64,000 bases of DNA from Polaromonas glacialis (GCF_000709345.1 NZ_KL448323.1:2858346-2922345), one strand, 5' to 3'. Counted from the stretch's first letter, positions 36,562 through 46,584 are shown. The notes: generated by a model from the sequence alone, not told the origin. Numbers and translations: made by a program.

Positions 36562-36981
36562 TCAGACAGCGTTCTTGCGAAAGTTTTCAACGCCGCCTTT
36601 GAGCTTCTCCAGCGAACTGCTGAACGACGCTTTCCCCTGATTCCAGGACTCCACCGTGGCGGCTTTCAACTCCCCCAGGCGCTGCTCGGCCACACGCAGA
36701 TCGGCTTCGAGTTTTTGCACCTCCTCGCCCAGCTTGGCCTTGGTCTGGGCACTGGCCGCCTCAGCCTTGGCCTTGAATCCGGCAATCGTCACCTTCAGGT
36801 CGACCAGCTCTTTTTGCGCGGCCTGCGCGAAGGCCGTGCGTTCGCCCTCCGGGGGACTGGCCTGGCCTGACGTTGCGGGGGCTTTTTGAAGTTCCGGCAT
36901 GGGCGGCTTGATCTTGTCGCAGGCAACCGACGCGGCGGCCACCGCAAGCACCAGGCCCACGACTGACAAGGATTTTTTCAT
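36562..36981 (-). CDS. Small coiled-coil lipoprotein, unknown function
   Basis: This encodes a 139-residue protein with a lipoprotein signal (MKKSLSVVGLVLAVAAASVACD, lipid-modified Cys about residue 21). A Pro-rich linker follows (about 24-46), then a charged helical region with heptad character (about 50-135: ELVDLKVTIAGFKAK, KLGEEVQKLEADLRVAEQRL). No family is recognised. It would sit in the outer or inner membrane facing the periplasm. ATG 36981 is used because it begins the signal. Confidence 0.75.
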   Translation of the reverse strand: MKKSLSVVGLVLAVAAASVACDKIKPPMPELQKAPATSGQASPPEGERTAFAQAAQKELVDLKVTIAGFKAKAEAASAQTKAKLGEEVQKLEADLRVAEQRLGELKAATVESWNQGKASFSSSLEKLKGGVENFRKNAV

Positions 36982-37091
36982 GATGGATTCCTTTTTCCGG
37001 GATGACGATGTCAAGCTGAAATCTAGCCCCGGCCCGGCCGGAACCCTTGAGAAACATCAAGCGCGCACGAGTCAGCGCCAGAAATTTCGCT

Positions 37092-38723
37092 TCAAGCCGC
37101 TGCCGCCGCCTTCTGGATGGCGTCGCGGTGCGATTGCTGGCTGACATGCCGGCCCTGCCGCTCGGACCGGGGCTTGGCGGCGCCAGCCGGCTGGGCGCTG
37201 CGATCGGCAGCCAGCAGATCGGCCAGGCAATGCGGACGACCGCGCGCACCGCTGGCGCGGTAATCGGCCCCCAGCGCGGCGCGCACGGCGTCAGCGTCCA
37301 GGCCACGGGCTTGCGTCAGGTGGTCAAACAGCAGGTCCACCAGCTTTTCCAGCGCAAACTCATGCGTCTTGCCGGTCGTTTGCCACAGCCAGTCGCAAAA
37401 GGCCAGAAAATGATGGAAGGCCGAACCCGCCACGTCGGGACTGTCCCTGAGCAGCAGGCGCAGCGCCGCCGAAAACCGGCCCGAGTTGGCGACCATTTCC
37501 CAGTAGCGCGCAAAGCGCCCGATGCGCTGCATCGTCGCAAAGTCAATCGTCGAGGTTTGCAAAATCGTGTACGGCGTCTGCGGGTCGTAGGCCATTGCGA
37601 AGTCCACCGTATGCCGGGTGATCGGCGTGCCGCGCAGGCGCTTCAAAATGCCGAACTGGATCTCATGCGGCGCGAGTTCATGCAGGCGGTCAAAGCCGTC
37701 AGCAAAGCTTTGCAGCGTCTCGCCCGGCAGGCCGAAGATCAGGTCGGCATGCACATGCGCCCGGCTTTCATTGACCAGCCAGCGCAGGTTGTCGGCGGTT
37801 TTCAGGTTGTCCTGCTTGCGCGAGATGCGCTGCTGCACCTCTGGATTGAAGCTCTGGATGCCGACCTCGAACTGCAGCGAACCCGCCGGAAACTGCACGA
37901 TCAGCGCCTTGAGCCGGTCCGGCAGGCTGTCGGGAACGACCTCGAAATGCACGAACAGGTCGGGTGCCATGCGGTCGATGAAGAACTGCAGGATGCGAAC
38001 CGAAAAGTCCACCTTCAGATTGAACGTGCGGTCCACGAACTTGAAGTTGCGCGCGCCGCGCCGGTACAGCGCGTCCATCTCGGCCATGAAGCGGTCCAGT
38101 TCGAACGCCCAAGCGGTCTTGTCGAGCGAACTCAGGCAGAACTCGCACTTGAACGGGCAGCCGCGCGACGCTTCGACATACAGCAGGCGCTGGGCCAAAT
38201 CCTCGTCGGTGTATTCGCCATAGGGCAAGGCTAGATCGTCCAAAGGCGGCTGCTCGCCGGCAATCACCTTCATCAGCGGCTGCGGGCCGTCGAGCAGCGC
38301 GCGGCACAGCCTGGGAAAACTCACGTCGCCCCAGCCGGTCACGACATGGTCGGCCAGCCGGCAAATGTCCTGCTCGCCGGTTTCAAAGCTGACCTCCGGC
38401 CCGCCCAGCACGACCTTGATGTCGGGCCGCAGGGTTTTGAGCAGGCGCACGACCTGCGTGGTTTCGACCACGTTCCAGATGTAGATGCCCAGCCCGATCA
38501 CCTTGGGGCTGAGCGCCAGCAGGCTTTCCACGATCTGCAAGGGCCGCTGTTGAATCGTGAATTCACGCAACTGCGTCACGGCGCGCAGGCCCGCGCCGCC
38601 GTGCAGGTCCATGTTCGCCAGCAGGCAGCGCAGGCCGAGCGAGGCGTGGATGTATTTGGCGTTGAGCGTGGCCAGGACGATGGCGGGCGAGTCGGACGCG
38701 TCAGGCGTTTGAGGGGAAGGCAT
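37092..38723 (-). CDS. B12-binding domain radical SAM protein
   Basis: This encodes a 543-residue radical SAM enzyme with an N-terminal cobalamin-binding-like domain (about residues 15-145, with LGIYIWNVVETTQVVRLLK and VLGGPEVSFET). The radical SAM domain from about 180 carries the cluster motif SRGCPFKCEFCLSS. A DUF4080-like C-terminal domain follows. The family is widespread in Proteobacteria, with unknown substrates; relatives act on tetrapyrroles or in methyl transfer. The cobalamin His motif DxHxxG is not evident. The start at 38723 is supported by MPSPQTPDASDSPAIVLATL; the frame runs on upstream across the toxin-antitoxin genes without coding support. Confidence 0.88.
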   Translation of the reverse strand: MPSPQTPDASDSPAIVLATLNAKYIHASLGLRCLLANMDLHGGAGLRAVTQLREFTIQQRPLQIVESLLALSPKVIGLGIYIWNVVETTQVVRLLKTLRPDIKVVLGGPEVSFETGEQDICRLADHVVTGWGDVSFPRLCRALLDGPQPLMKVIAGEQPPLDDLALPYGEYTDEDLAQRLLYVEASRGCPFKCEFCLSSLDKTAWAFELDRFMAEMDALYRRGARNFKFVDRTFNLKVDFSVRILQFFIDRMAPDLFVHFEVVPDSLPDRLKALIVQFPAGSLQFEVGIQSFNPEVQQRISRKQDNLKTADNLRWLVNESRAHVHADLIFGLPGETLQSFADGFDRLHELAPHEIQFGILKRLRGTPITRHTVDFAMAYDPQTPYTILQTSTIDFATMQRIGRFARYWEMVANSGRFSAALRLLLRDSPDVAGSAFHHFLAFCDWLWQTTGKTHEFALEKLVDLLFDHLTQARGLDADAVRAALGADYRASGARGRPHCLADLLAADRSAQPAGAAKPRSERQGRHVSQQSHRDAIQKAAAAA

Positions 38724-38837
38724 GGCGGCATTATCAAGGACTGAATCTGGAAGCGTTTCATGCGGAAAAGCGCCCATTTTTAGCGCATGCAAATCCGCCA
38801 AAATGCAAATATCGTGCTTATTTTTCAGGAGAAATTC

Positions 38838-39086
38838 ATGCAGATTCCGATCCGCAAAATGGGCAACTCCCAAGGCATCCTGATTCCCAAACCCATCTTG
38901 AAGCAGCTCGGCCTGGTCGATGTGGCCGACTTGCAGGTCAACGGCAATGTGATCGAGATTCGCCCGCCCCAGCGCAGCCCGCGAGAAGGCTGGGCGCAGG
39001 ACAGCCAGCGCCTGGCAGCGGCGGGCGACGATGCGCTGGTGTGGCCCGAGCCGGGCAATGAAGGGGATGCGGAGCTGGTGTGGTGA
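38838..39086 (+). CDS. MazE-like antitoxin (AbrB/SpoVT fold)
   Basis: This encodes an 82-residue antitoxin. The N-terminal swapped-hairpin DNA-binding domain is clear: MQIPIRKMGNSQGILIPKPI and LKQLGLVDVADLQVNG. The C-terminal tail (ALVWPEPGNEGDAELVW) would wrap and block the toxin. CAGGAGA precedes the ATG at 38838; an in-frame ATG at 38787 lacks this. It overlaps the toxin gene by seven bases and likely represses the shared promoter. Confidence 0.9.
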   Translation: MQIPIRKMGNSQGILIPKPILKQLGLVDVADLQVNGNVIEIRPPQRSPREGWAQDSQRLAAAGDDALVWPEPGNEGDAELVW

Positions 39087-39418
39087 GCCGTCCATCGGTA
39101 GCGAGGGGCGATGTCTGGCTGGCCGATCTCGACCCCACGGTCGGTGGTGAAATTCAAACGGCGCGGCCTTGCGTGGTGGTCTCGCCGCCCGAGCTGCACG
39201 ATTACCTGCGCACCGTGATCGTCGCCCCCATGACCACCGGCTCGCAGCCTGCCGCCTTTCGGATTGGTTTGACGTTTCAGGGCACATCCGGGCTGGTGCT
39301 GCAGGACCAGTTGCGCACGCTGGACAAGGTGCGGCTGGTGAAGCGCCTGGGCGCGGTGCATCCGGCGACGCTGCAAAAACTGCTGACGACGCTGCAGTCG
39401 GTGTTTGCGCCGGGTTGA
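39080..39418 (+). CDS. MazF/PemK-type endoribonuclease toxin
   Basis: This encodes a 112-residue toxin of the MazF family, a sequence-specific mRNA interferase. Family features are VARGDVWLADLDPTVGGEIQ at residues 7-26, RPCVVVSPPELHDYLRTVIV, PMTTGS with the conserved Thr-Ser pair, and LQDQLRTLDKVRLVKRLG. The start is GTG at 39080 or 39083, inside the end of the antitoxin gene, so the toxin depends on antitoxin translation. Confidence 0.92.
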   Translation: MVSRPSVARGDVWLADLDPTVGGEIQTARPCVVVSPPELHDYLRTVIVAPMTTGSQPAAFRIGLTFQGTSGLVLQDQLRTLDKVRLVKRLGAVHPATLQKLLTTLQSVFAPG

Positions 39419-39562
39419 GGCGGATTGAGGCGGATTGACGCGTCAGTGCATCAACGCACGGTCACACGCCGACCACCTGAAAGTCGCGCCTGGATTTTTG
39501 CTTGCGGCCTTCGACTCAAAGCAACTTCGCGGCAACGGATGATGCCGATACCGTCGCAGGTC

Positions 39563-40636
39563 CTAAAGGGCCTGACGGTCGGCGTCCACCTTGTCGATCT
39601 TTTCATCGGCAATCTCGCGTTCCTCGGCATCCGCCTGGGGTTCGTCGTGCAGCGCAACCGCGTGTGGATCGCGCTGGAGAACCGCTTCGATCGGGAAGTG
39701 GTCGGAACCGATGTTCGGCAACCGCGCCATCGTGACCAGCGTGAAATCCGGCGAACAAAAGACATGGTCCAGCGGCCAGCGCAGGAAGGGATAGCGCGCA
39801 TGAAAGGTGTTGAAAGTGCCGCGGCCAACGCGTGGATCCAGCAAGCCGCTCAGGTGCTGGAACATCCGGGTCGAGGCCGACCACGCCACATCGTTGAGAT
39901 CGCCCATCACCACCACCGAACGGGCCGGCTTGTCCAGAGACTTCGCCACCAGCAGCAACTCGCCGTCGCGCTCGGCAGAGGTGGCGTTTTCGGTGGGGCT
40001 CGGTGGCGCAGGGTGAACGCAGTGCAGGCTGACCAGCCGGCCGGAAGGCAGGCGCACCTTGGCGTGGATCGACGGGACGTCGTCCTCGACCAAAAAGTGC
40101 AGTTCCGGATCGACCAGCGGCAGTCGCGAATACAGGTGCATGCCGTAGAGGTTGTCCAGCGGACACTTGACCGAATGCGGGTAATCGGCCTCAAGCGTGT
40201 TGAGCTGCTGTTCCCACCACCGGTCGGACTCGACCGTCAGCAGCAGGTCGGGTTTGCGCTGGCGCACCAGCCGCAGCAGGGCCTCAGCCTTGCGGTTGGA
40301 CATCAGCACATTGGACACAATGACATGCAGCGTGTCCTTCTCGGCAGGCTGCGGGGCGGTGTGGATCTGCTTCGGGAAGAGCGGCGTGTAGGGGGCGATG
40401 CGAATGGTCTGGAAAACCGTGCAGGCGGCCAAGCCAACCCACAGCAGCCAGTCGGTCGCCTGCCAGGCATTGCCGATGGCCCCGTAAGCCAGCAGCGTCA
40501 CCAGGCTGACCACGGTGATCTGGACCCGGGGAAACTCGAAGATGCGCACCCACCAAGCATCGCAGCGCAATAACGGCAGGAGTGTCGAGAGGATGGCCAG
40601 ACCTGCGGTCAGCGCGACAAGCCAGTGCAGGATCAT
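39563..40636 (-). CDS. Membrane-anchored endonuclease/exonuclease/phosphatase family protein
   Basis: This encodes a 357-residue protein with three predicted N-terminal membrane segments (within residues 1-90). An EEP-superfamily domain follows: VSNVLMSNRKAEALLRLV, VVVMGDLNDVAWSAST near 230, and the terminal WPLDHVFCSP and IGSDHFPIEAVL with the catalytic Asp-His pair. EEP proteins hydrolyse phosphodiesters in DNA, lipids or small molecules, and the substrate here is unknown. The catalytic domain probably faces the periplasm. ATG 40636 starts directly before the first membrane segment. Confidence 0.85.
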   Translation of the reverse strand: MILHWLVALTAGLAILSTLLPLLRCDAWWVRIFEFPRVQITVVSLVTLLAYGAIGNAWQATDWLLWVGLAACTVFQTIRIAPYTPLFPKQIHTAPQPAEKDTLHVIVSNVLMSNRKAEALLRLVRQRKPDLLLTVESDRWWEQQLNTLEADYPHSVKCPLDNLYGMHLYSRLPLVDPELHFLVEDDVPSIHAKVRLPSGRLVSLHCVHPAPPSPTENATSAERDGELLLVAKSLDKPARSVVVMGDLNDVAWSASTRMFQHLSGLLDPRVGRGTFNTFHARYPFLRWPLDHVFCSPDFTLVTMARLPNIGSDHFPIEAVLQRDPHAVALHDEPQADAEEREIADEKIDKVDADRQAL

Positions 40637-40876
40637 GTGCAGGGATTTATAGACGACGCATTGGAGCGCCAGATCCGGGAAAGGATACCTGAACCCCCGC
40701 TTCCCATTGCACAAAGCGGATCGCCCGCCAGGCTGCGGGCGATGGTGATGATCCTGCGGGGAAACGCAGGCATCGGTTCCTACAGGCGACAGTGCATTCG
40801 CCCTACATCCTGAAATCCGGCCATATTTGACAGTTTCAGGCTGGCCATATCGCCATCACTCCCTGGAGCCGGACCC

Positions 40877-41536
40877 ATGCCCGATACCCCGCCACCTGAC
40901 GCGGCCCGCCGCAACTTTCTTCGAGGCACGGCCGCCAGTGGCGCCTCGATTGGCCTGCTGTCAGGTTGCGCACCGATGGCTGCGACCACTGCCGCCGCCA
41001 CTGGCCGCGCCGCCAATGCCGAACGCACGACGACTGCGACGGCAGCGAATGTTGCGGCCGGTGCGTGGGCCACGATCCACCTGACCGTCAACAACAAACC
41101 CCGCACGTTGACGGTCGAGCCACGCACCACGCTGGTCGACGCCCTGCGCGACACCCTGGGCCTGACCGGCACCAAGATCGGCTGCAACCACGGCCAGTGC
41201 GGCGCGTGCACGGTGCTGGTCGATAGCCGGCGCAGCAATTCCTGCCTGATGCTGGCGGTCTCTGTTGACGGCGCGAAGATCACCACGATCGAGGGCCTGG
41301 CCGGCCCGGACGGCGCGCTGCACCCAATGCAGCTGGCCTTTGCCGAGAAGGACGCCTTCCAGTGCGGTTACTGCACGCCAGGGCAGATCATTTCGGCCGT
41401 GGCCTGCATTGAAGAAGGCCACGCCGGCAGCGCCGCCGAGATCCGCGAATACATGAGCGGCAATTTGTGCCGCTGCGCCGCCTATCCCAACATCGTCGCC
41501 GCGGTCGAAATGGTGCGCGACGCGCGCAAGGGCTGA
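40877..41536 (+). CDS. paoA: Periplasmic aldehyde oxidase, iron-sulfur subunit
   Basis: This encodes a 219-residue 2Fe-2S subunit of a xanthine-oxidase-family enzyme like E. coli PaoABC, which detoxifies aromatic aldehydes in the periplasm. A twin-arginine signal is present (RRNFLRGTAASGASIGLL). The plant-type ferredoxin site CNHGQCGACTVLVD lies near 108. The second cluster site is in CGYCTPGQ and GNLCRCAAYPNI near 162-200. The FAD subunit gene starts five bases after its stop. The large subunit of the operon is broken by an IS, so this subunit may have no partner. Confidence 0.9.
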   Translation: MPDTPPPDAARRNFLRGTAASGASIGLLSGCAPMAATTAAATGRAANAERTTTATAANVAAGAWATIHLTVNNKPRTLTVEPRTTLVDALRDTLGLTGTKIGCNHGQCGACTVLVDSRRSNSCLMLAVSVDGAKITTIEGLAGPDGALHPMQLAFAEKDAFQCGYCTPGQIISAVACIEEGHAGSAAEIREYMSGNLCRCAAYPNIVAAVEMVRDARKG

Positions 41537-41541
41537 ACACC

Positions 41542-42537
41542 ATGCGAAACTTCGACTACCACCGCGCGACCAGCCTGCCAGACGCTGTCCGGCAACTCAG
41601 CACCCACGACGGCTGGCAGGTGCTGGCCGGCGGGACGACGATGATCGACCTGCTCAAGCTCGACGTCGAACAGCCCAAGGGTCTGGTCGACATCACCGGC
41701 CTGGCCGAATTGCAGGGACTGCAGGTCGGCGCCGGCAGCATCCGCTTTGGCGCGCTGGCGCGCATGGCCGATGTCGGCGACGACAAAACCCTTCGCAGCG
41801 CCTGCCCGGCGCTCAGCGAATCGCTGTGGAAGGCCGCGTCGCCGCAACTGCGCCACAGCGCGCGGCTCGGCGGCAACATCCTGCAGCGCACGCGCTGCCC
41901 GTACTTTCGCGACACCAGCTATGAGTGCAACAAGCGCGAGCCGGGTTCGGGATGCGCTGCGCTCGACGGCGGACTGACGCACCTGCACGCGATCCTGGGC
42001 GGCTCGAAGGCCTGTGTCGCCATGTACCCGGGCGACTGGGCGCAGGCGCTGATCGCTTTCGACGCGGTCGTCTCCACGGTGTCGGCGGCCGGCACGCGAC
42101 GCATCCCGTTTGCCGACCTGCACCGGCTGCCCGGCAACAGCCCCGAGGTCGAAACGCCGCTCAAGCGCGGCGAGATCGTCACCATGATCGAGGTGCCGGT
42201 CGTGGCGGCGATGAAGGGCAGCCATTACCTGAAGGCCCGGGACCGCGAGAGCTATGCCTTTGCGGCGGTTTCTGCGGCGGTCGGGCTGGCGCTGGACGGC
42301 GACCGCATCAGCGACTCGCGCATCGCCCTGGGCGGCGTTGCCGCCAAGCCATGGCGTGCCAGCACCGCCGAGGCGGTGCTCAAGGGCAAGGTGTTCAGCG
42401 AAGCGCTGGCGCGCGAAGCCGGCCGCGCCGCATTTGCCGACGCCACGCCGCTGAAGGATTCCGCCTACAAGATCGCACTCGGCGCCGACGTGGTGGCCGG
42501 CGCACTGATGACAGCGCACCAGCGCGCGAAAGGCTGA
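41542..42537 (+). CDS. paoB: Periplasmic aldehyde oxidase, FAD subunit
   Basis: This encodes a 331-residue FAD-binding middle subunit. The FAD-site segment QVLAGGTTMIDLLKLDV lies near residue 28 and LGGNILQRTRCPYFRD near 111. The four Cys in CPYFRDTSYECNKREPGSGC match the extra 4Fe-4S loop that distinguishes PaoB-type from ordinary xanthine dehydrogenase FAD subunits. A CO-dehydrogenase flavoprotein C-terminal domain follows (KARDRESYAFAAVSAAVGLA near 231). It has no own signal peptide and is exported with PaoA in E. coli. It lies four bases before the interrupted large-subunit gene. Confidence 0.9.
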   Translation: MRNFDYHRATSLPDAVRQLSTHDGWQVLAGGTTMIDLLKLDVEQPKGLVDITGLAELQGLQVGAGSIRFGALARMADVGDDKTLRSACPALSESLWKAASPQLRHSARLGGNILQRTRCPYFRDTSYECNKREPGSGCAALDGGLTHLHAILGGSKACVAMYPGDWAQALIAFDAVVSTVSAAGTRRIPFADLHRLPGNSPEVETPLKRGEIVTMIEVPVVAAMKGSHYLKARDRESYAFAAVSAAVGLALDGDRISDSRIALGGVAAKPWRASTAEAVLKGKVFSEALAREAGRAAFADATPLKDSAYKIALGADVVAGALMTAHQRAKG

Positions 42538-42989
42538 CGAGATGGCACAGACGATCAACACCCCGGTCACGCGCTACGAGGCGCCCCGCAAGGTCAGCGG
42601 GGAGACCAAATATGCAGCGGACTTCATGCCGGCCGGCATGTTCTTCGGCGAGCTGGTGGTCTCGTCCATCGCACGAGGCCGCCTGACGTCCATCGACATC
42701 CGCGAGGCGCTGGCCGAGCCAGGCGTCATCACCGTCTACACGCATGAGACGATTCCGAAGTACGAGACGCCCAAGGGCTTTTACGCCGGCGGCCCCGGCA
42801 CTTCAAGCTTCTGGCCGATGACCGGCACCGAGATCAAGTACGCCGGGCAGCCGGTGGCTTTTGTCGTGGCCGAAAACGCTGCGGCGGCGCGCCGTGGAGC
42901 GAGGCTGGTCCAGGCCAAATACAGCGTGTCGCGCGGGCGGCTGGAGATGGACACGGCCGCATCGTTCGTTCCACCAAGCAAAAAAAAGG

Positions 42990-44490
42990 GTGACTGTTCA
43001 GCCCTCCTGAATTGCAGCCCAAGGGGTTTATGTCAAACTTGAAGCCGTGCAAGAACCAGACGCTACTGCCGACCTGACGCTCCAGGCCATGAACGAGAAA
43101 GCCCAAGCGCTGCAAGGGCAAGTGCAGGCGCTCACGAGCGAAGTCGAAAGACTGCGTTTGCGCATCAAGGAGCTCGAAGGCCAGGCATCGAAGAACAGCA
43201 AGAACTCGAGCAAGCCGCCATCTTCGGACGGCTTGAAAAAGACGACCTCGCTGCGCGTGGCCTCGGGCAGGAAGCCGGGCGGTCAGGCCGGGCACGCGGG
43301 CAAGACGTTGGAGCAAACAGACAGGCCAGACATCGTCATCCGGCATGCGCTGCCCGAGCGCTGCGATGCCTGCCAGGCGACGCTGTCCAATAGTGATGCG
43401 CAAGTTCACCGGCGCGGCCAGGTGTTTGACATCCCGGCCGTGCGTTTTGAGGTGGTGGAGTTCCAGACGCTGCAACTGCGCTGCCCGTGCGGCAAGCTCC
43501 ACGAGAACGAGTTTGCGCCCGAAGTGTGTGAAGTCGCGCAATACGGCCCGAACGTGCGGGCGCTGGCGGTGCACCTGACGCAGGGCCAGTTGCTGCCTTT
43601 CGCGCGGGCGGGCGAACTCATCAAGGACCTGTATGGACTGGACATCTCGCCGGCCACGCTGGTGCAGTGGGTGCACGAGGCCGCGCAGGCGCTGGTGCCC
43701 ACGGTGCAGGCCATCGTGCAAAGCGTGCAGGCCGCAGCGGTGGTGCATGTCGATGAATCGGGCCTGCGCGTAGCGTCTTGCCTGCAGTGGCTGCATACGG
43801 CCGCCACGGCCACCCACACTTGGTACGGCGTGCATCCCAAGCGGGGCATGCAAGCAATAGCCGACCATGGGGTGCTGCCCAACTACGCGGGCACGCTGGT
43901 GCACGACTGCTGGGCGCCCTACTGGAGCCTGGAGTGCGCGCACTCGCTGTGCGGCGCACACTTACTGCGCGAGCTGATTTATCAAAAAGAGACCACTGCG
44001 CAAGCGTGGCCCCAGGGCCTTATCGAGTTGTTGCTGGCCGCTGACCAAGCCTGCAAGGCGGCGCGTCAGACCGATACGGCACTACAGGCTGTGCAGGTCG
44101 AGGTCTTTGCCAGCCAATACCGCGCCTTGGTGCAGGAAGGCCAGGCGCAAAACCTGCCAGCGGCCAAGGCGCTAGGACAACGTGGCCGGGCCAAGCAGTC
44201 AGGTGCCTTCAACCTGCTGCGCCGGCTGTTGGAGCGAGAGCAGGAGGTACTGCGCTTCATGCGCGATTTGGGTGTGCCCTTTACCAACAACCTGGCCGAG
44301 CGCGCCATTCGCATGCCAAAGGTCAAGCAGAGAATTTCAGGCTGCTTTCGTACCTTGCCGGGCGCGCAGAATTTCTGCACCATCCGCTCCTATCTGGACA
44401 CCGCGCGCAAGCAAGGCTTTGGCATGCTTCACGCCATGCGCGCCGTCTTCTCGGGACAGGCCCTGGCGCTCGCGTAGGCTGAACAGTCAC
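42990..44490 (+). mobile_element. IS66-family insertion sequence (ISBst12-like group)
   Basis: This is a 1501-base element with perfect 14-base terminal inverted repeats (GTGACTGTTCAGCC at 42990-43003 and its complement at 44477-44490). It is flanked by an 8-base direct repeat AAAAAAGG (42982-42989 and 44491-44498), the duplication size of the IS66 family. It encodes a single transposase without TnpA/TnpB accessory proteins. The intact ends, transposase and duplication point to a recent insertion. Confidence 0.93.
43047..44477 (+). CDS. IS66-family transposase
   Basis: This encodes a 476-residue transposase starting at GTG 43047. An N-terminal coiled coil (residues about 12-45, QALTSEVERLRLRIKELEG) is followed by the family marker SKNSSKPPSSDG (about 51-62). 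A Cys-rich zinc-finger segment follows (CDACQATL and CPCGKLH). The DDE catalytic residues fall in VVHVDESGLRV (about 235), LVHDCWAPY (about 287) and NNLAERAIRMPKVKQRISG (about 421). The reading frame is intact, so the element may be active. The stop overlaps the right inverted repeat. Confidence 0.93.
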   Translation: MQEPDATADLTLQAMNEKAQALQGQVQALTSEVERLRLRIKELEGQASKNSKNSSKPPSSDGLKKTTSLRVASGRKPGGQAGHAGKTLEQTDRPDIVIRHALPERCDACQATLSNSDAQVHRRGQVFDIPAVRFEVVEFQTLQLRCPCGKLHENEFAPEVCEVAQYGPNVRALAVHLTQGQLLPFARAGELIKDLYGLDISPATLVQWVHEAAQALVPTVQAIVQSVQAAAVVHVDESGLRVASCLQWLHTAATATHTWYGVHPKRGMQAIADHGVLPNYAGTLVHDCWAPYWSLECAHSLCGAHLLRELIYQKETTAQAWPQGLIELLLAADQACKAARQTDTALQAVQVEVFASQYRALVQEGQAQNLPAAKALGQRGRAKQSGAFNLLRRLLEREQEVLRFMRDLGVPFTNNLAERAIRMPKVKQRISGCFRTLPGAQNFCTIRSYLDTARKQGFGMLHAMRAVFSGQALALA

Positions 44491-46584
44491 AAAAAAGGAA
44501 GACAACATCGACACCAAGGGCAACCTGCAGGCCGGCATCGCTGCGGCGGCGGCGGTGGTCGACGAGACCTACACCACGCCTTTCCAGCACCACAATGCAA
44601 TGGAAATGTTTGCAACGACGGCGCACTGGCGCGGCGATCAGCTGACGGTGTGGATGCCGTCGCAGTCGGTGCGCACCGCGCGGGCCGGCGTGGCGGCTGC
44701 CTTCAAGCTGCCCGAGACGCAGGTCGAGGTGCTGTCGCCCTTTGTCGGCGGCGCCTTCGGCTCGAAGGCCGGGCTGCCGCCCTACGCCATGCTGACCATT
44801 GCTGCGGCGCGCGGCGTGGGCGCGCCGGTGCGGCTGATGGTCAGCCGCGAGCACATGTACACGGTGGCCACGTTCCGCCCCGAGTCAAATCAGAAGATTC
44901 GCCTGGCCGCAGGGCGTGACGGGCGGCTGACCGCGTTCGAGCACATCGAGACGGCACAGACCTCGCAGTTCGACGACGTCGTCAACCCCGGCACGCACAT
45001 GACGCGGGCGATGTATGCCTGCCCGAACATCCACACCGAGCAGCGGCTGGCGCGCAGCGACAGCAACACGCCCGGCTTCATGCGGGCGCCCAACGAGATG
45101 CAGTCCTTTTTTGCGCTCGAATCGGCCATGGACGAGCTGGCGTTCAAGCTGGCGATGGACCCGGTCGAGCTGCGCCGCGTCAACGACGCGAAGCGCCACC
45201 CGGTCGAGGACGTGCCGTTTTCCTCGCGTTCGCTCATGGCCTGCTATGACGCGGCGGCAAAGAGCTTCGGCTGGGCCCGGCGCAGCATGGCGCCGATGTC
45301 GATGACCGACGGCGACTGGCTGGTCGGCTATGGTTGCGCGACGTCAACCTACCCGACCGCCGTGGCACCGTCGGCGGCGCGGGTGCGCATGTACGGCACG
45401 GGCACGGCGGTCGTCGAGCTGGCAGCCCACGACGTCGGCACCGGCGCCTACACCATCATGGGCCAGATTGCCGCGCAGCGGCTGGGGCTGCCGGTCAAGT
45501 CGGTCGAGGTGTCCATGGGTGACTCGGACCTGCCGGTCGCGCCGCTCTCCGGCGGCTCGGTGACGTCGGCGAGCGCCGGTTCGGCGGTGCATGTGGCCTG
45601 CCTCAAGCTGGCCGACGAGATCGTGCGCAGCGTCGTCAAGCTCAAGGACAACAAGCTCTCGGGCGTTGACCCGGCACAGGTGAAACTGGTCGACGGCATG
45701 CTGCAGGCCCCTGGCGGCAAGTCGATGTCGTTGCTCGACGCGCTGAAGGCCACGCCGCGCGGCGAAGCCAGTGCAGACGGCGAGTATGCGCACCCGGAGC
45801 TGACGGAGCAGGCCCTGCGCACCACCTACAAGGGCGGCTTCGGCGTCGCCGGCCCGGTGACCAAGACACACGCCATGTTCGCCTTCGGCGCGCAGTTCGT
45901 CGAAGTGCGGGTGCACCGCTGGACGCACGAGATCCGCGTTCCGCGCATTCACGGCGCCTTTGCCGCCGGCACCATCCTGAACCGCAAGACGGCGCACAGC
46001 CAGCTGATGGGCGGGATGATCTGGGGCATCGGATCGGCGCTGCACGAACACACGCTGGTCGACCCCAAGCGCGCACGCTTCCTGAACACCGACATTGCCG
46101 AATACCTGGTGCCGGTCAATGCCGACATCGGCGAGGTCAATGTCCAGATGATCGACGAGCGCGACGACTTCGTGAACCCGCTGGGCGTCAAGGGCATCGG
46201 CGAGCTGGGCATTGTCGGCACGGCGGCGGCGGTGGCCAACGCCATCCATCACGCCACCGGCAAACGGCTGCGGACCCTGCCGTTCACCTTGAAGGACGTT
46301 TGACGGAGGCGCACACCGGCTACCCGGTCGTTCTGCTGGGGCAGGTGCGCCGCATCGGCTGCAGGATGGGCAAGGCCTGTTCTTTCAGGCGCAAGGCGGT
46401 TGGCGAACCTGGTTAGTTTTTCCTGATGGCGATGCCGATGTCGCCAAGCAGCGCGACTGCAGCCCGAGGCGAACCTCGGCCTGGCCTGTTCACCAAGGGT
46501 CAGGCCCTATCATCGGCCCACGATGCCAGATGACTCCTTGAATTTTTCGCTCCCTGCAGCCTTGCGACCCCTGCCACCTTCCGC

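Larger units (their letters stand above)
42542..46303 (+). pseudogene. paoC: Periplasmic aldehyde oxidase molybdenum subunit, split by an IS66-family element
   Basis: The gene for the large molybdopterin subunit is interrupted at 42990-44490. The 5' part (42542-42989) encodes the first 149 residues (QTINTPVTRYEAPRKVSGET onwards) and runs into the IS, stopping at 43042. The 3' part (44499-46303) carries the rest, including HHNAMEMF, GGAFGSKAGLPPYA and the catalytic-Glu motif GVKGIGELGIVGTA near the end. Removing the IS and one copy of the AAAAAAGG duplication joins the parts in one frame of 750 residues, close to the E. coli PaoC length. The gene was therefore intact until the insertion. No PaoD-type cofactor insertion protein is seen nearby. 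Confidence 0.93.

Noticed and set aside
36982..37150. Extension of the radical SAM gene or extra small genes around 37 kb
   Set aside because: Short frames here overlap two well-supported genes and have no start or domain.
39413..39441. Short tandem TTGAGGCGGA repeats after the toxin gene
   Set aside because: Only two to three imperfect units, with no sign of function.
44555..46303. Stand-alone aldehyde oxidase gene beginning at GTG 44555
   Set aside because: It is the 3' part of the IS-split paoC; the GTG is an internal codon without a ribosome site.
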